From NCBI GenBank assembly GCA_008508345.1, contig QNGE01001238.1, positions 34,723 through 98,722 on the forward strand: a DNA stretch of 64,000 nucleotides, given 5' to 3'. Position numbers and translations under genes: made by a program. The first letter of the stretch is position 1. Each line of letters begins with the position of its first letter. The notes below the pieces were generated by a model. The model saw nothing but the letters and a program-made list of their open reading frames with translations, made no database searches and was not told where the DNA came from. Below, one piece after another: positions 41,868 through 54,570 of this stretch. The stretch comes from Paragonimus westermani (taxonomy: Eukaryota > Platyhelminthes > Trematoda > Plagiorchiida > Troglotrematidae).

Positions 41868-44800
41868 ACACTACGAGAATCCTATGATGACTTACCGGTA
41901 ACTGTTGAGCTTGCGTTCAACATACCTTTTCACTGTGTCAAGGCGATTCGCATATTCCTCATTGTACTTCGGGTGGTTAACATCCTTGGTTGTTGGAATT
42001 GAACCTTAGACCTGGGAAAGTGATTAGACGATCAGTGATCACAGGACGCTATCGGTTTCTCCCTGTCTTTAGGAAGGTCACTGGCTAGGACCGTACAAAC
42101 CAGGAGAAATTATCACGCACATCGTTACTACTATTGGCTCAGACATTTTCTCTCAGCCCCGCAACAACGAATCTATTGTCTAAATGGGTAAAAATCTGCA
42201 CTAGTTTGGCTACATGTGATGCTGAAAACGCATTCACTCATTCAACTTTGTTGCTTGTCACATCCGGCAAACGTCTATCTTTCAGTGTGTCTCCACTGTT
42301 TACTTTACACCAGTCCTGTCCCAGGTTTTAAGCCCATCTTACCGATCCAATTCGTTGCAGCCTAACACCATAGAATGACCGTGTTTCTCCCTTCATTGAA
42401 AAGACGTAAGATGCTCATTTTTCTTACCACCATATGAGTGGAATTAAGGTAGAAGTGGACAGTACAGATGACTGAAATGAAATTAGCCAGCTCGTGGTAA
42501 TGACAGAAAGCACTAAAACGTAAATGTATTCGACGTATTACATGAAGAATAGGCAAAATACGCCAGTCCCCTTTGAAAAATTCACCTAAAAAACACTGAA
42601 CTACTTGTCCTAACGTAAACCTTTGAGAACCCACTGAAACGTTTTATTGAAGCAATCACGTCATTATGCGCAGCCATATTTCATACTAAAATCTAAATCT
42701 TGCCAAGTTTATTGCGTAAGAAGGCAAAGCTAATTCAAAGGTCCGCGCACAACTTACAGAAAGTGGACTCTGGCCTTCGGTTTCGATAAACAACATATGC
42801 TACAGATTTGTTTTTGCGTTCAAGATAAATTAAATTGCCTTTACTTTTACGTAACGAGTCGAAAACCGTTCAGAAGTTATCATGTTAGTTTCATCGAACT
42901 TGTTTGACACACAGCTTATGAGTTTGCACAGACGTTTTATATGCACGAGTTGTTCATCACCATAAAATCCAGACTGTATATTCATCTGCGATCTACGGCA
43001 AAGTCCTTAAAGACTCCTCTTAGAGAATTAGTGTGATTTGTGACTCTCACAAAATGTCTGCATCTATCAACAAGTGTCAGGTTTCTCTCCACATGTTGAT
43101 ACCTCCTCTGGCTCATGGTATCCTGAAAGTTGCTGCACCAGTCCTAAAACTCGAAAAGAATGCAACTGAACTTTTCTCTATTTAGAGTCCGTCAGCATTG
43201 GGTAAGCCACGAAAAGTTTCCTGTTCCTGTTACGAAGAGCCGAATTTCTCCCTCGCCTTTTTCATCGTTCAACACATTAATTGTCAACACACTGGCCACC
43301 AGCACCACGGACGTAACGTAATGAACCAAACCGCATTTAGTTAAAGATGCCGCCGAACGTGTACCCAGTGTGCGCGTTTTCAAAATAGGACCGAAAATGA
43401 GTATTTGAACTGGGTTTCATCTGTTTGGAAGTGATCTTCCTAGATTATCAAATCAGGTGATGTACTTACGCCTGGGATGTGTTGTTGGATCCAACTGTAA
43501 TCCCTCGTCCATATTGTCGTCTAAATACATTACAGGAGTGACTCACTCATCCGTACCTATCAAGTCACAAACTAAAATTCAGACTAACTGTGACACCACT
43601 AGCTCCTACGCCGGTCGAACGCAGTTGCAGGTCACAAGCAGCGATGTTCAAACGTCGCGTGCACTTTCGCCCGGTTCCGTCATTTGGGTTTGCCTTTGTC
43701 ACTGCTTTTCACCTATCATTTCCCGCATGCCGGACAGACTTCCATCAGTCGCGATTCTTGCGACATTTCGTATTTTCTGTAATCCATCAAATGTAGGCCC
43801 TGACCATATCCCACGACGCCACAATTGTCTACTGAATATCGAAATAATCGCTCGTCCGGCCAGTTCGCTCACCACAGTATACATAAACAACAGCCTTTAG
43901 TTATTGAATACTGAAAACGTCCGCGATATTGGCGTGGGATGACGTTGTAGTGGCATCAATGCTTCTGCGAACACTCACAGAATGCTTGGAGGACTGTAGT
44001 TGTATTTCACAGTTGGTTATTGTAACTCGAGCCTAGAAGGACACACCATGGATGACGCTTTATGGGTAATGTATACCATCACCGCATCTGTGCAAAGTGC
44101 TCCTATGTTTATTTCATTGCAATTACACACCTAATGATTCGTTCAAATGCAAACCTGGAAAGCTGGTGCTAGCATACGTCACATGCGAAATTGAAGAACT
44201 TCCGGTTGGAAGGGCTATCGAATTTCACATTATTCAGACGATGCTCTTTGTTAAGCATGGTAGGTTTGAAGTACATGGTGGATGTTATTGTTCAGTCGTA
44301 CTATAAATCTGTACGTACATTATGGTTCGTCGTGATAACGCTGGAAGAGTAAGAATGTGACCAAACTGGTGTCTTTCCTCATGAAGTTTCTGCGGATGCC
44401 CAACCGTCCTACGAGGAAAAAGATGGATATGATTTATATGCCTGTACATGTGATGAGTTGAAGATCAGCAAGCCTACTGAAAAAAAGTTGTTTTGGGACA
44501 AGTATCATCATCAACAAATGTCCAGCAACGGGAATTGTTTGGGAAGATAAGAACGTGGACCTAGCAGATTCATCAGCTCTGCTGACTTTAGTCTTAGAGA
44601 TGCACAAACTGCATTAAAACAACTTAAGGCCATAGCTTTCGTGCGGGAGCTCTAGCTGGAACGTTATTTTAATGTATTGTGGAGCTTTGTTCCATTTTTT
44701 ATCAGTCCATTTCAAAAATTCAGAAAAGTACAAACAATAAAATGATGCGGTTTTTCAACCAGTATACGTGCTGTCTGTACAATTCTTCTGAAGGGACGTC

Positions 44801-45929
44801 AGTTTGCTGATGGACAAGATCACTAACGGCTCGCTATTAACCGATTTGTCAGAAACTCTGGAGTACCCGAATAAATTATCATGTAGAATGGGTTGTTACG
44901 CTTTGTGTCAAAGAGCTCATATCGACGTGGTCATTGCATTCTGTTTGTAGAGATTCGTAAGTCAGAAAACGTACATGATATCCAAGACTGGTATGAGCTC
45001 GGGTCATATCGGGAAACATGTGTGGTAGTCCAGTTTAGGAGCTGCGGCCGACCAATGACGTAAATGCAACCGTGTACGTGGGCAGATAGGTGTGAAGAAA
45101 GGCAGTAACACCCAGATGACCACTTCCGTGCCGACACAGTTAGGGGCATTCCATGTAACTTGGAACAACTGTGGGATTCAGGTAACACCCAATGTAGCGA
45201 GTTCGATGCCGGAACAACGTTCACATGGCCTCCCACCAGCCGTAAGTTGACTGCAGGATAGAAGACACAAGTCCACCAGGAAACCTGTATTTAGTGTTCT
45301 AGAAACTTGTTACAGGCAGCACTTTTTATATATGGCACTTCTTGAGGTGGTCCCGTATCCTTTTCTATATAACTCGGTTCCTACCATTAGGTACCCTTAA
45401 ACTACAGAAGATCTCCAAATCAGCGCACGTTTGACCCAACCGATCTCGGACTTTTCTGCACATCTACAGTATCGAAGTGTGGCTTATGAAGTGGACAAGT
45501 TTTAAGTTGCCACACTTTCTCACTGACTTCATACAGACTACTTTGCTCACTGTCTCTGCGATTTACGGAATTCACGATTGGCGTCTATAGACGAACTCTT
45601 CTCATTGGATCTTTCTCATGATCCTGGATGAAAAGTTTCATCAGGTTGACAACAGTACTGGTTTGTAGGACGGTTTCTTTCTATAGAATCAATATACAGC
45701 ATGTGCGGCGCCTCGGCTACACACAAACTACTTGTCTAGGAATGTCGATTCAAACAAATGAAACTGGCCATACGCCTTCATTAGGCGGGAAAGAGGGTTC
45801 AGCAGTTGGAGTTGTGTTCGTGAAGTTTGCTTACATCACATTGTTGCAAATTAGCTAGTTGATTTCCACTCACTTGAATAACCTTCGGCAAGTTAATTGA
45901 TCGGTCAGGCTGACTTAAGTGGGATGAGT
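41868..45929. other. About 4 kb non-coding, nothing recognised
   Basis: Frames at 43457-43900 (+) and 43699-43890 (-), among others, have no domain that I can name. No inverted or direct repeat to other parts of the window was noticed. Confidence 0.4.
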
Positions 45930-46040
45930 GTTTGCCGATAGGTGAGGTCCTACCTTTCCGTCTTCTGAAAGGATTCGAACGGTGACGCCAAACTGAATCA
46001 AACTCTTGTCTAACAACCAACTGTGCATGCCAACCTTCAT
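45930..46040 (-). mobile_element. tRNA-derived SINE-like sequence, third type
   Basis: On the minus strand TTGGTTGTTAGACAAG (A-box-like, about 46007-46022) is followed by CACCGTTCGAATCCTTTC (about 45966-45983), containing GTTCGAATCC, a good B-box. Spacing is about 35 bases, as in a tRNA promoter. The rest does not fold into a tRNA that I can defend. No second copy in the window. Confidence 0.5.
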
Positions 46041-47680
46041 TTAGTCAATGGAAGAGAGAGTGAGGTTCACAATAAATGAAAGCGGCGACTGCCCATAACA
46101 CTAGGTCATACGGTTTGCCGTGTGACGTCACGCTGCGTTAATGGGTTCGAACTAGAGTTGCAGGTTTAGGAAGATGTGCTGACGTCAGTGTTCGGAAATA
46201 ATGTGTCGAAGGGATCGTACTGTTTGTATATAATGTTTATAGGAACAAAAGTTTGAAAACACGGTTAATAATGCTAGGTGGACTGTATAACGAATTTCAT
46301 AAAGCCAAAACTTCCAGATGATTCGGGTTCTGTTGAGAGGCTTCTCAATAGTCAATACCGATATCGATTGAATCTCGCCTACAATTTCTTAACGCGCATC
46401 CAACTGGTGATTTAAGAGTCCAACCTACCACTTCGAACTTCTTCCCCTCCGGATCTTTAACAAGCTATCAGAAATCTCATTAGTTATAATCATAAACTAG
46501 CAGTTTATCGCAGTGGCTTCCTGCTTACTTCACGTGGGTGTCAGCTGATTGTGGTAAACGAAGTACCAGCGTCCATCAGAACATGAATCGTCTCTCTCGT
46601 TTGATTTTGGACAGTTTGATAGCAGAAATCTGGTGGCACCATTACTCAAAACTGAACTGTAACTATACGACATCCTACGAACAAGTGCAGAATATTCCCT
46701 TCATTGTTTCTTCTGAGTACTGTAGTGGTCTCTGTTGTCTACGTGAATTTTCAACCACTTGGAAGCCTTATCAAACAATTAGAGGGATATTTCTAACCTA
46801 CTTCGCTGTTCTAATAATAACGTCAGAGCTAGTGTGAACAACGACTATTGTCTCAGTGATATGACAAGAAGACATGAGTGGTGACCACTTTACTTTTATA
46901 TTCGCTGTTACCATCTAGGAAAGACGTTTCCTGGGCCAATGACCGAATACCAGCAGTTTTACGCAACAATATTCACTAAACATTATACTACTTGTAAATG
47001 TTGAAGTAGTAAACACCTTATGCGTTTGCGGTTTAAGGAACGCGGTTTATCTTCATCCGGAGGTGTACGCATTCTTGGGTGTTGCGTTTTCAGTCATTCT
47101 AGTGAACTCGTGAACAAAGTTGAACAGACCACTTGAACAACACCGCAAATTTGTTTCTTGTGGGTAGAGTTCTTTTATTTGCTTTTCACCGCATTTGAGC
47201 TGTGCACTTTAAATAATTGGCTGGTACACGTAATTTACCTGGCCCTCCGTATAAATTCCGTAAATGACTTCTAAAATGCACTCATGCGGTCTAATTCGAA
47301 CTGAATAAAGCGCGGCATCGCACATTTGGTCTTTGGCTCATGCTCTTCCTTTTTCTTAAGCGTCACCGCCACTTTTTGAAGCGTGTAAGGCAGCTTTGCA
47401 GGTGATCATTTCGACCACGGTGTTCATTCTTTCACAGCTTGGTGTCATGCCCCAAACCTGATAGCCACGCCTTAGTCTCGTACCTGGTCAATAAACTGCA
47501 CTTTTACATCTCACTAACGCACGCATCAGTCTGCCAACTCCCAAGATCACAGACACAAATCACGCCCTTCACAGGCTAGCGCGTCATCCGACAGTCCCGA
47601 TCCAACCTGTACGCACAGGCTGCTCCAAGCTTTTCCCGAAGGACAGCAACTCTTTTTCCATCAATAATGCGAGTACCAAT
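46041..47680. other. Non-coding, nothing recognised
   Basis: No motif was seen. A frame at 46538-46837 has no known domain. Confidence 0.35.
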
Positions 47681-47735
47681 GTCGCACGCACATACGCACA
47701 CGCACATACACACACAAACACGCACGCGCGCACTC
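47681..47735 (+). repeat. Imperfect CA/CG microsatellite
   Basis: Alternating purine-pyrimidine tract built of CGCACA, CATACA and CACGCA units; about 55 bases. Confidence 0.9.
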
Positions 47736-48717
47736 ACTGAGGTTTCTCCTACCTGAACCGACACGCATGTGATGCTCACTTACGAAATGACTAAGGTCGC
47801 GGATGCGTAACTCAACCCAATTTCCAACGCCGCGCCTCGGACGGTGTACAGTCTGGCAGCATGCCAACCCAACGAATACGAGGACGTGAGTCACACCACA
47901 TCAGTACAGCACCGCATCGCGTACACGTGCTCCTGCCTCGGTACAACGTGCATAACTGGATACTGGTCTCCGCACTTTCATGCAACCAATACATTGTTCA
48001 TTGTTGTGCGCGTTTCCTATGTTGCATATTTCTGGTCACTCCCACGATTGTCTGTTCTAGTTGTGTACATCAGTCTGGAACTGTGTACTGTACTTAGTTA
48101 GTTTTAGGGCGTAGTTATTTATCTAGAGCCCATACACCCCATTATTTAACAATTATCAAAGGTGTGCTTACCAACTGTGTTCGTATGATGGTATGTAAAA
48201 CGTTTTGGGGCTACACTACTGAAGTCTTGCTGACATTTGCTGAGCAATCCAAATCATGAGACACTAGTGCTCAAGGTGTACCGTAGAAATCGACGGACGA
48301 AATGACATCTAAGTCGTTAATTCAATTACCTGCCGCAAGTTACATATCGTACTGAGCAAAAGCAACCAAAGTGGGAGTCTTTCACTGTCTTGAGCAGAGT
48401 AGGATTTTAGATCACGGATGCTGTAAGGCTCTCACTGTTTATGTTAAAGCAATTCATATCGCGTCACTCCAATAAGGATAGTGTGGACGGCAAAAGTGGA
48501 AGTGGAAAAAGGAACTCATTTTTGAAAGAAACAGCCAGACAGTAAGGTAGCTAATGACATCAAACAGGTTTTCAACAGCTACACTCTATAAAGTTACTGA
48601 ATCTTCACAGAGCCATCCCATTTAGCATTGGAATGAACTCGCCAGGTAACAGTGCGTGTCAGATACCCATGTCGGGTACATTCTTAAGTGACAAGAGAAA
48701 CCGCGTTTGAACTGTAG
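47736..48717. other. Non-coding, nothing recognised
   Basis: No motif or repeat was seen. Confidence 0.35.
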
Positions 48718-48855
48718 ACTGATCAGATTTAAGTCAATCGAAACATCGTTGTGCGTCCGACATGACCAGCAGATACACATTTTGCACGGAGAAAATAGCA
48801 TGAGAAGAACAGGGCCTGCGGTTTTCACAGCCACATTTGGAGTGAATCCATCTAG
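48718..48855 (+). CDS. Candidate host exon, product unknown
   Basis: Open frame between an acceptor-like GAACTGTAG and TCTAG|GTCAGA. It reads LIRFKSIETSLCVRHDQQIH, then ILHGENSMRRTGPAVFTATF and GVNPS. The pattern (RF.S.....VRH......FTATFGV.P) faintly recalls beta-trefoil type repeats, but this is a weak impression. No flanking exon was found. Confidence 0.25.
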
Positions 48856-51255
48856 GTCAGAGAGAAAACTTAAAACGACCTTACCGAAGAGCAATGTTTA
48901 TTTGGAATCCGTCATTACTAACTTTCACAGATGATAGAAATGCTTTTTGTGAGCATCATGCCACCGGTTTGGGCACGTTAAGTTCGCGTATGTCTACGTG
49001 CGTTATTTTGGTGAAAGTAGCACGGTGATCAAAGCACATGTCCGTATGCAAAATGTGATAACTGAGTAATCGGTTTAAGTTCATAAGATGTAAAGGCAAA
49101 GCTACAGTGTCATTGATAACAATATTTCGTGGCATCTGCAGAGCTAAATTCACTTATATCTACGTATGACTGTGATGAGGTTCAGTATTTCGTGCCAGAG
49201 CAGAGACTACTTAAAAATGGTAATTTGATTATCTAATTCGGAATCTAGGGATATTTGGTAATGGACAGATAATATCCCAGTTCTATTTTAAAACATGTGG
49301 AGAATTGAGATGTGTGAACTTTCACAACCTTAATAAATTTCTCATTGAGTATGTGACAATCTGCTTTGTGTGCACGCTACAGTATGCAGCCCAATTGGGT
49401 AAAACCAATAGTAGGCCACGAAGCAAACATGATTAGAGGATCTGTTCCACAAAGCACCAATGGCAACCCTCAGGCTGACACACGTTAGCTGATTCCGTTC
49501 TTGTTGGGTTCAACGATAGGGTCATTCTGAATGAAAGATATAGTGGCAACCCCTACCGCCACCAACAGAGACCCTGAACCGCTCGACTCCCAGTCCATCA
49601 CTGTGTAACTCATTCGCTGAGCCCGACAGTTTTTATTGACTGTGGCCTTAAGAGCACAAAATGATCAATAAAATAGTTCACGATGCAGACAGTAAAACTG
49701 ATCGGTTCCATCTTGGTTTGAGCTTATTAGGTACAGGTAAACTGAAAAGAAGATCGGACCAACAACCTTCCTCTTTTACAGTCAGTGCTGTGATGCTCCA
49801 GGCCACCAGAGCTACGGACAACTTTTCTGACGAGAACATTCGAATGTAATTGATGTGCCCAGTCATACATCTGGACTGATCGCTGTTGCCACCTGGTTGA
49901 CTGAAGGGATATGGGACGGTACGGTTAAGCACTGGGTCCAGCAGTTCGCTAATTGTCAGTTTTTGAAGCGCCGCTCTTCTGGTTAAACACATTTCTTCGC
50001 ATGCACACGTCAAAATCTCCATATTTCTTCTATCATACGTTACCAGTATTTGTGCTATGGATAACGCTTACAGAATTTCCTTCAAGTTTTATCGTGATAA
50101 TCAGCAGTGTACTTCGTAAGAATGTGACGTAAGTTTAGAACTAATAATCAAGAATTAGTTCAGGTGTGGTGAATTTTTAACATATTACAGTACTCAGTTG
50201 TGCATTTTGAAAACAGTCTCTGTCAGGTGCAGTGAGAACTGGCCAAAACAGTGTCAAGCCGAAAATGAAATGTGGTGACAACCCATTTCAACATTCCACT
50301 TCAGTTTAGTGGATAATCAGACAGTGTATGGAGCATATGGACAAATTGTTACCAAGCCTTGAGTCACTCTTGAAACGTTACACTCATCGCATTAGATATA
50401 TATATATATATAGTATTATATGCAGTTGACGGGTTAAACAATGATAATGTGATGAGCCATAGAAAACACGGAATGTGTGTTAGAATGTAACCGATAGAGA
50501 CAGCAGTCCACGAGTTGTGCGGTTATTTCTAAGTGAGTATAATACAATCAATGCTGAACATGTAAGCATTTGACTTAAACAGAACCCGCTTATGCAACCT
50601 GAGCATACTGAATCCTGTGATTACAAGAAATTGTGACGCTTATCTCGAAAATACACCCTGAAATTAACGCTGACGCTGATCCAATGGTGGGAGCGCGAAC
50701 TAAATTTTGCAGCGAGTACAACAAATTGGTTGTTCTCATTTAGGTGAAACCGGTAAAAGAAGAAACTACCTTTCATCAACGGACTCCTTAACAGTAAATA
50801 GCGCCAAAATTTCTATGTTCAAACCACATTTCATTTGTTCACGTCAGTCACGTATACGAAGCGATATTTAAATGGATAAATGAACGAGTACATGCAAACG
50901 AAATAAGTGTTTGCCAAATTAGCAATCGTAACTCGAATCTAGAGACGCACGTGAATACTTCAACTCTGATGCACGGATAGACGGGTTATGCGTAGTCAAA
51001 TAGGAATGGTGGACTGGTGATAGGCAACTGAGTAAACAGTTCGAATTTCATGTGCATATTAATTAGCCAAAAAGTAAGGTGAGCAGAGTGACGCCAGTCA
51101 TCATAGGTTGGATTGGGTTCACATGGACGGACTACAGACCAGAGTAATGTGGACACAGTAGAGAGATGGGAAGCAAGGAGGGAGTTCGGTGTTGAAGATT
51201 TAAATATTCAGACACTTCGCACACGTCTCACGAACCGATTTGTGATTATTGATTC
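48856..51255. other. Non-coding, AT-rich, one AT microsatellite
   Basis: Contains a short (AT)n tract at 50396-50412. No recognised gene. The minus frame at 49678-50022 has no known domain. Confidence 0.4.
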
Positions 51256-51486
51256 TGTTACATATGCAGTGTTGAACCAGTTGCTTCATTTGGGTGCCCT
51301 CGGATTGACCTTGGCAACCCACTTGTCTTACATTCTACTGGCTGCAATCCCAGCCGTTTTGGCTGCCTACTTGTTATTAAATCAATAAGACGAGATGTTG
51401 ACACGTGTTCTGTGTTTCTACTTGAGCTACGGGCCTTGTGCGTCTACTACTGCGGGCGTCTTGTTGTCGATTACCAAGTCTTATTA
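51256..51486 (+). repeat. Gypsy 5' LTR
   Basis: Aligns to 54333-54570: TTACATATGC, TGACCTTG, AAATCAATAAGACG / AAATCAACAAGACG, GAGCTACGGGCCTTGTG / GGGCTACGAGCCTTGTG and CAAGTCTTATTA / CAAGTCCTATTA. Ends are approximate. Confidence 0.75.
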
Positions 51487-51487
51487 G

Positions 51488-51502
51488 TTGGCGACGTGGG
51501 AA
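51488..51502 (+). other. Putative primer-binding site
   Basis: TTGGCGACGTGG follows directly after the 5' LTR. The TGGCGAC... form is common as a tRNA primer site in gypsy elements. Which tRNA it matches was not determined. Confidence 0.5.
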
Positions 51503-51779
51503 AATATTTACTGTTATATTTACATGCACAGCTTTGGTGTGTTACATGCGAAAAGTCGTCATTAACTTCTTGGAAGCATTGGAAACAGACATTTCTGGAT
51601 TATTTGGAATTAGTACCTGTGTTTCAATAAAATGCCGTACTCTCTGAGACATACAGAATCAAATTACTGCAACAGTTTCTGGGAGATTAGGGCCAACGAC
51701 ATTTTGATACACTACGCATTAGCAGTAAAGAGAATACTACTAACGCTTTGAACGCACTGAGTGGGTTGTGACAGCGTAC

Positions 51780-52220
51780 TTACACCGTGAGATGTTGATT
51801 CACGAAGTCACGTCAAGCTCCAGATGAGAATGTGAACGATTTCATTGCAAACATTCAACAAGCTATGCTTGATTACCGGTACAACGTGATTCCTTTTGCT
51901 AAGTTCGAAGAAGAAATGGCTCTAAAGTGTTCAAATTCGGGAATCCAGAGCAAGCAGGCACGTGAAAAGCTACTATCGTGAGATGAATCTAGCTTAATCT
52001 GCGAGAAGGCTTGCCCAATCGTTCGACGACGTGAAAGCATTACTAACCAGTTAACCACGTTTTCACAGCAGGCGAACACGGATACCGTTCAAATTGCTGC
52101 CAAATCAACTGATGGACCACTCAGGACCCCAAGCAAATCATTTGTGCTATCGATGCGGAGGCCAGCGCTCTTCGGCCATTGGGTATCGCTATGAGTAGAC
52201 AGTTCTCCACACATGCGGAA
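51780..52220 (+). pseudogene. Gypsy gag remnant
   Basis: Reading + in broken frames: FIANIQQAMLDYRYNVIPFA, KFEEEMALKCSNSGIQSKQA and REXYYREMNLA (about 51840-51995), followed by ARRLAQSFDDVKALLTS. Near 52138-52190, HLCYRCGGQRSSAIG is a degraded zinc knuckle: the first two Cys (CxxC) remain, while the later His/Cys pair is lost. In the family, Gag forms the retrotransposon particle and the knuckle binds RNA. Confidence 0.65.
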
Positions 52221-52416
52221 CATTAGAAATATGGCTCGCGTGTGTCACATGAGAGTTTATCGATCGCCAAAGTGTAGGTCACCGGTGTTACCAGTAGATT
52301 CCGTCGTCGGTGCCACTGAAGGCGATCCCTGTTTAACACGGTTTGGTGTACTATGATAACTGTTGGCGACTCCCACCTTATTCTGTGCAACTGTATACCG
52401 AGGGACAACCTACCGC

Positions 52417-52640
52417 ATGGAGATTGATAATGGGGCTTCCATAATGATGATAAGTGCTGCGTGTCGATCGACCTTGCGCACATTTCCTGCCCCATGATTC
52501 CACAATACTTTCACCCCTGTATACGTTGTGACCCGAAAATACACCCTGGGCCTCGGACCTGGTACAGTATCAGGCGTCTGCTGACGCAAAAAGGAAGTTG
52601 GGCGTTCCTTCATTCACCGCCCATCACAATCCATACAAAC
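52417..52640 (+). pseudogene. Gypsy aspartic protease remnant
   Basis: MEIDNGASIMMIS at 52417-52455 matches the retropepsin active site (D-T/S-G-A-S), with Thr replaced by Asn. The following residues are in a shifted frame and not clearly recognisable. In the family the protease cuts the Gag-Pol polyprotein. Confidence 0.65.
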
Positions 52641-53070
52641 CACCAATGCTGCAGTGAGATGCGTTTCCATGGGGGTTTGGAGCAGTACTTCGCTATCGAA
52701 TGGAAAACTGTTCTCTCAGACCAATCGCCTTCACCTCACGAACTTTGCAATCATCTGAGAAAAACTACTCTCAGATAGACAAGGCGGTCTTGGCTGGAAT
52801 TTTCGAAGTGAAGCGTTTTCATCAATACGTCTGGGGACAGTATTTCGAAATCCATACGGACCACAAGCCGTTATCAGCGTTACTGGGAGAGGAGAAGAGA
52901 ATTCAGCAAATGCTTTCTCCCAGAATGTAGAGATGGGCGTTACTTCTGAGTGCCCACCGCTACAAACTTCGTTGCGTTATTGGAATCAGCAACATTACGG
53001 CTGCTGCTTTGAGTAGTCTCCCTCTAACCAGTACAGCGACAACAACGAATGAATCATCATCATAGACAGC
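52640..53070 (+). pseudogene. Gypsy RNase H remnant
   Basis: In two frames: PIAFTSRTLQSSEKNYSQ (about 52722-52775), then IDKAVLAGIFEVKRFHQYVW and YFEIHTDHKPLSALLGE (to about 52890), then RRWALLLSAHRYKLR-like residues. This is the RNase H domain that follows RT in gypsy Pol; TDHKPL with its catalytic Asp is intact. It begins only about 180 bases after the protease motif, so the roughly 1 kb RT palm and fingers are missing. Confidence 0.8.
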
Positions 53071-53329
53071 AATACATCAGTGGTCCACAATGAATGAATG
53101 ACCCTAATTGGTCAACCTCATGCAACACTCGGACACAGCACCGATTCTGACTGAGCAGATAAGGCGTTTAACGAATCACGATCCAGTACTTTTGAAAATA
53201 AATCATTTTCTGACAATCGGGTGGCCCGTGTGAGTTATTCCTGAGTCGAAATCACCGACAGTTCGGTAGAATGAATTAGGTTTGCACGATGGTTGTACTT
53301 TCTGGGGCTGTCGAATAATTCCACTGCAC

Positions 53330-54060
53330 AAAGTGAGGAGACAGCTGCCCGAATAACTGCATGAAGCCCGTCCTGGAGTAACAAGAATGAAGGCCCTGGC
53401 GAGAAGTTATTGCTGGTGCCCGAATATCGATTTCGATACCGAACGTTTTTTGAAGTCATGTGAGGTATCTCGGATATACCAACGAAATAGTTTCCCCCGA
53501 TCATTACACTCTTGGCGTTGGCCTGAGAGACCATGGCAAAGACTACACGTGGATTACTTTGGTCCGATTAATGGTCTGATGTATTTGTTGTAATCGATGC
53601 CCATTCTAAATAGATTGATGTTAACCTCATCACACCCACCACATAGCTCTTTTCATCAGTGAGGAGTTCCAACAGTTTGTGCGTAACGATGGCGTACAGC
53701 ACATAAGGTCGGCACCATGCAACCCTGTGTCAAGTGGTCTGGCTGAACGTGCAGCTCCAACTGACAAACAAGGAACTCTCAAGTTGCGCCCTGGAACCGC
53801 AAAAACCGAAGTAGATCGATTTTTATTCACGCGGATAACAACTCCAATTGAGTCGACGGGAAAGTCTCCTGCGGAACTGATGTTTGGTAGAAAGTTACGA
53901 ATAGGATTGCATTCACTTCTCCACAGTCCTCGCGGCTACGTAGAAGCAAAACAGGGGAAGATGTGTGCCCAATCGCATGAAAGGAGAGAAATACAGGTGA
54001 AGTCGGATCCACTCTCTATCAGGTTACCTCACGAGGCAAGTTGACAGTCGGCTACAATCA
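53330..54060 (+). pseudogene. Gypsy integrase remnant
   Basis: GVTRMKALARSYCWCPNIDF and RFLKSCEVSRIYQ (53385-53490) form the zinc-binding lead-in. RPWQRLHVDYFGPINGLMYL (53528-53587) carries the first catalytic Asp (HVDYFGP). DAHSK.IDV follows after a stop. ITTPIESTGKSPAELMFGRK (53836-53895) is the C-terminal core block before the end of the domain. Frames break several times. The integrase would insert the DNA copy into the genome. Confidence 0.8.
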
Positions 54061-54332
54061 TTAGCTGTATGGGGAATCATTCTGACTTACAGTCGACCGA
54101 CGGCCGCGTTGTGCGTCGACATTCCGACTACGTCCGACATCCCACTGCGGAGGCGCTTGAACCGAACATATTGACAGAAAATACCGATAGACAGACAAAT
54201 CCAGAGCAGTCCACTTCTACACAAGGAACAACCACAGATACGCCAGCGGAGTTCCGACGGTCGCAACGCGTGCCGAAGCCAGTAGACCGATATCAACTCA
54301 AGACTTATCATGTTCGGTAAGAGGGAGAGGGG

Positions 54333-54570
54333 TATTACATATGCGGGGCAGAACCAATTGCTTTGTTTGCCAATTCTGTGATTTTGCTTGACTGACCTTG
54401 ACAACTTACTTACCTTGCTTTTCATTGGCCACAATTCCGGGCCATTTTGGTCGCCCGGTGTCATCAAATCAACAAGACGTGGTGTTGACAGGTGGTCTGT
54501 CTCTGCTTGGGCTACGAGCCTTGTGAATTTACTACTGCGGCGTCGTGTTGTTGATTAACAAGTCCTATTA
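54333..54570 (+). repeat. Gypsy 3' LTR
   Basis: Partner of 51256-51486 with substitutions and indels throughout. The window between integrase and LTR (54060-54330) holds a frame with no identified domain. Confidence 0.75.

Larger units (their letters stand above)
51256..54570 (+). mobile_element. Ty3/gypsy LTR retrotransposon relic (CsRn1-like)
   Basis: Degenerate LTRs (51256-51486 and 54333-54570) flank gag, protease, RNase H and integrase remnants in gypsy order. The distance of about 3.3 kb is well below the 5 kb or so of an intact element: most of the RT is missing between protease and RNase H. LTR divergence is high (many substitutions and indels), so this is an old insertion. The features resemble CsRn1-clade elements of trematodes, but clade assignment needs a tree. 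Confidence 0.85.

Noticed and set aside
47681..47735. Regulatory Z-DNA element
   Set aside because: Alternating CA/CG tracts can adopt Z-DNA, but nothing nearby shows a gene to regulate. Kept as a microsatellite only.
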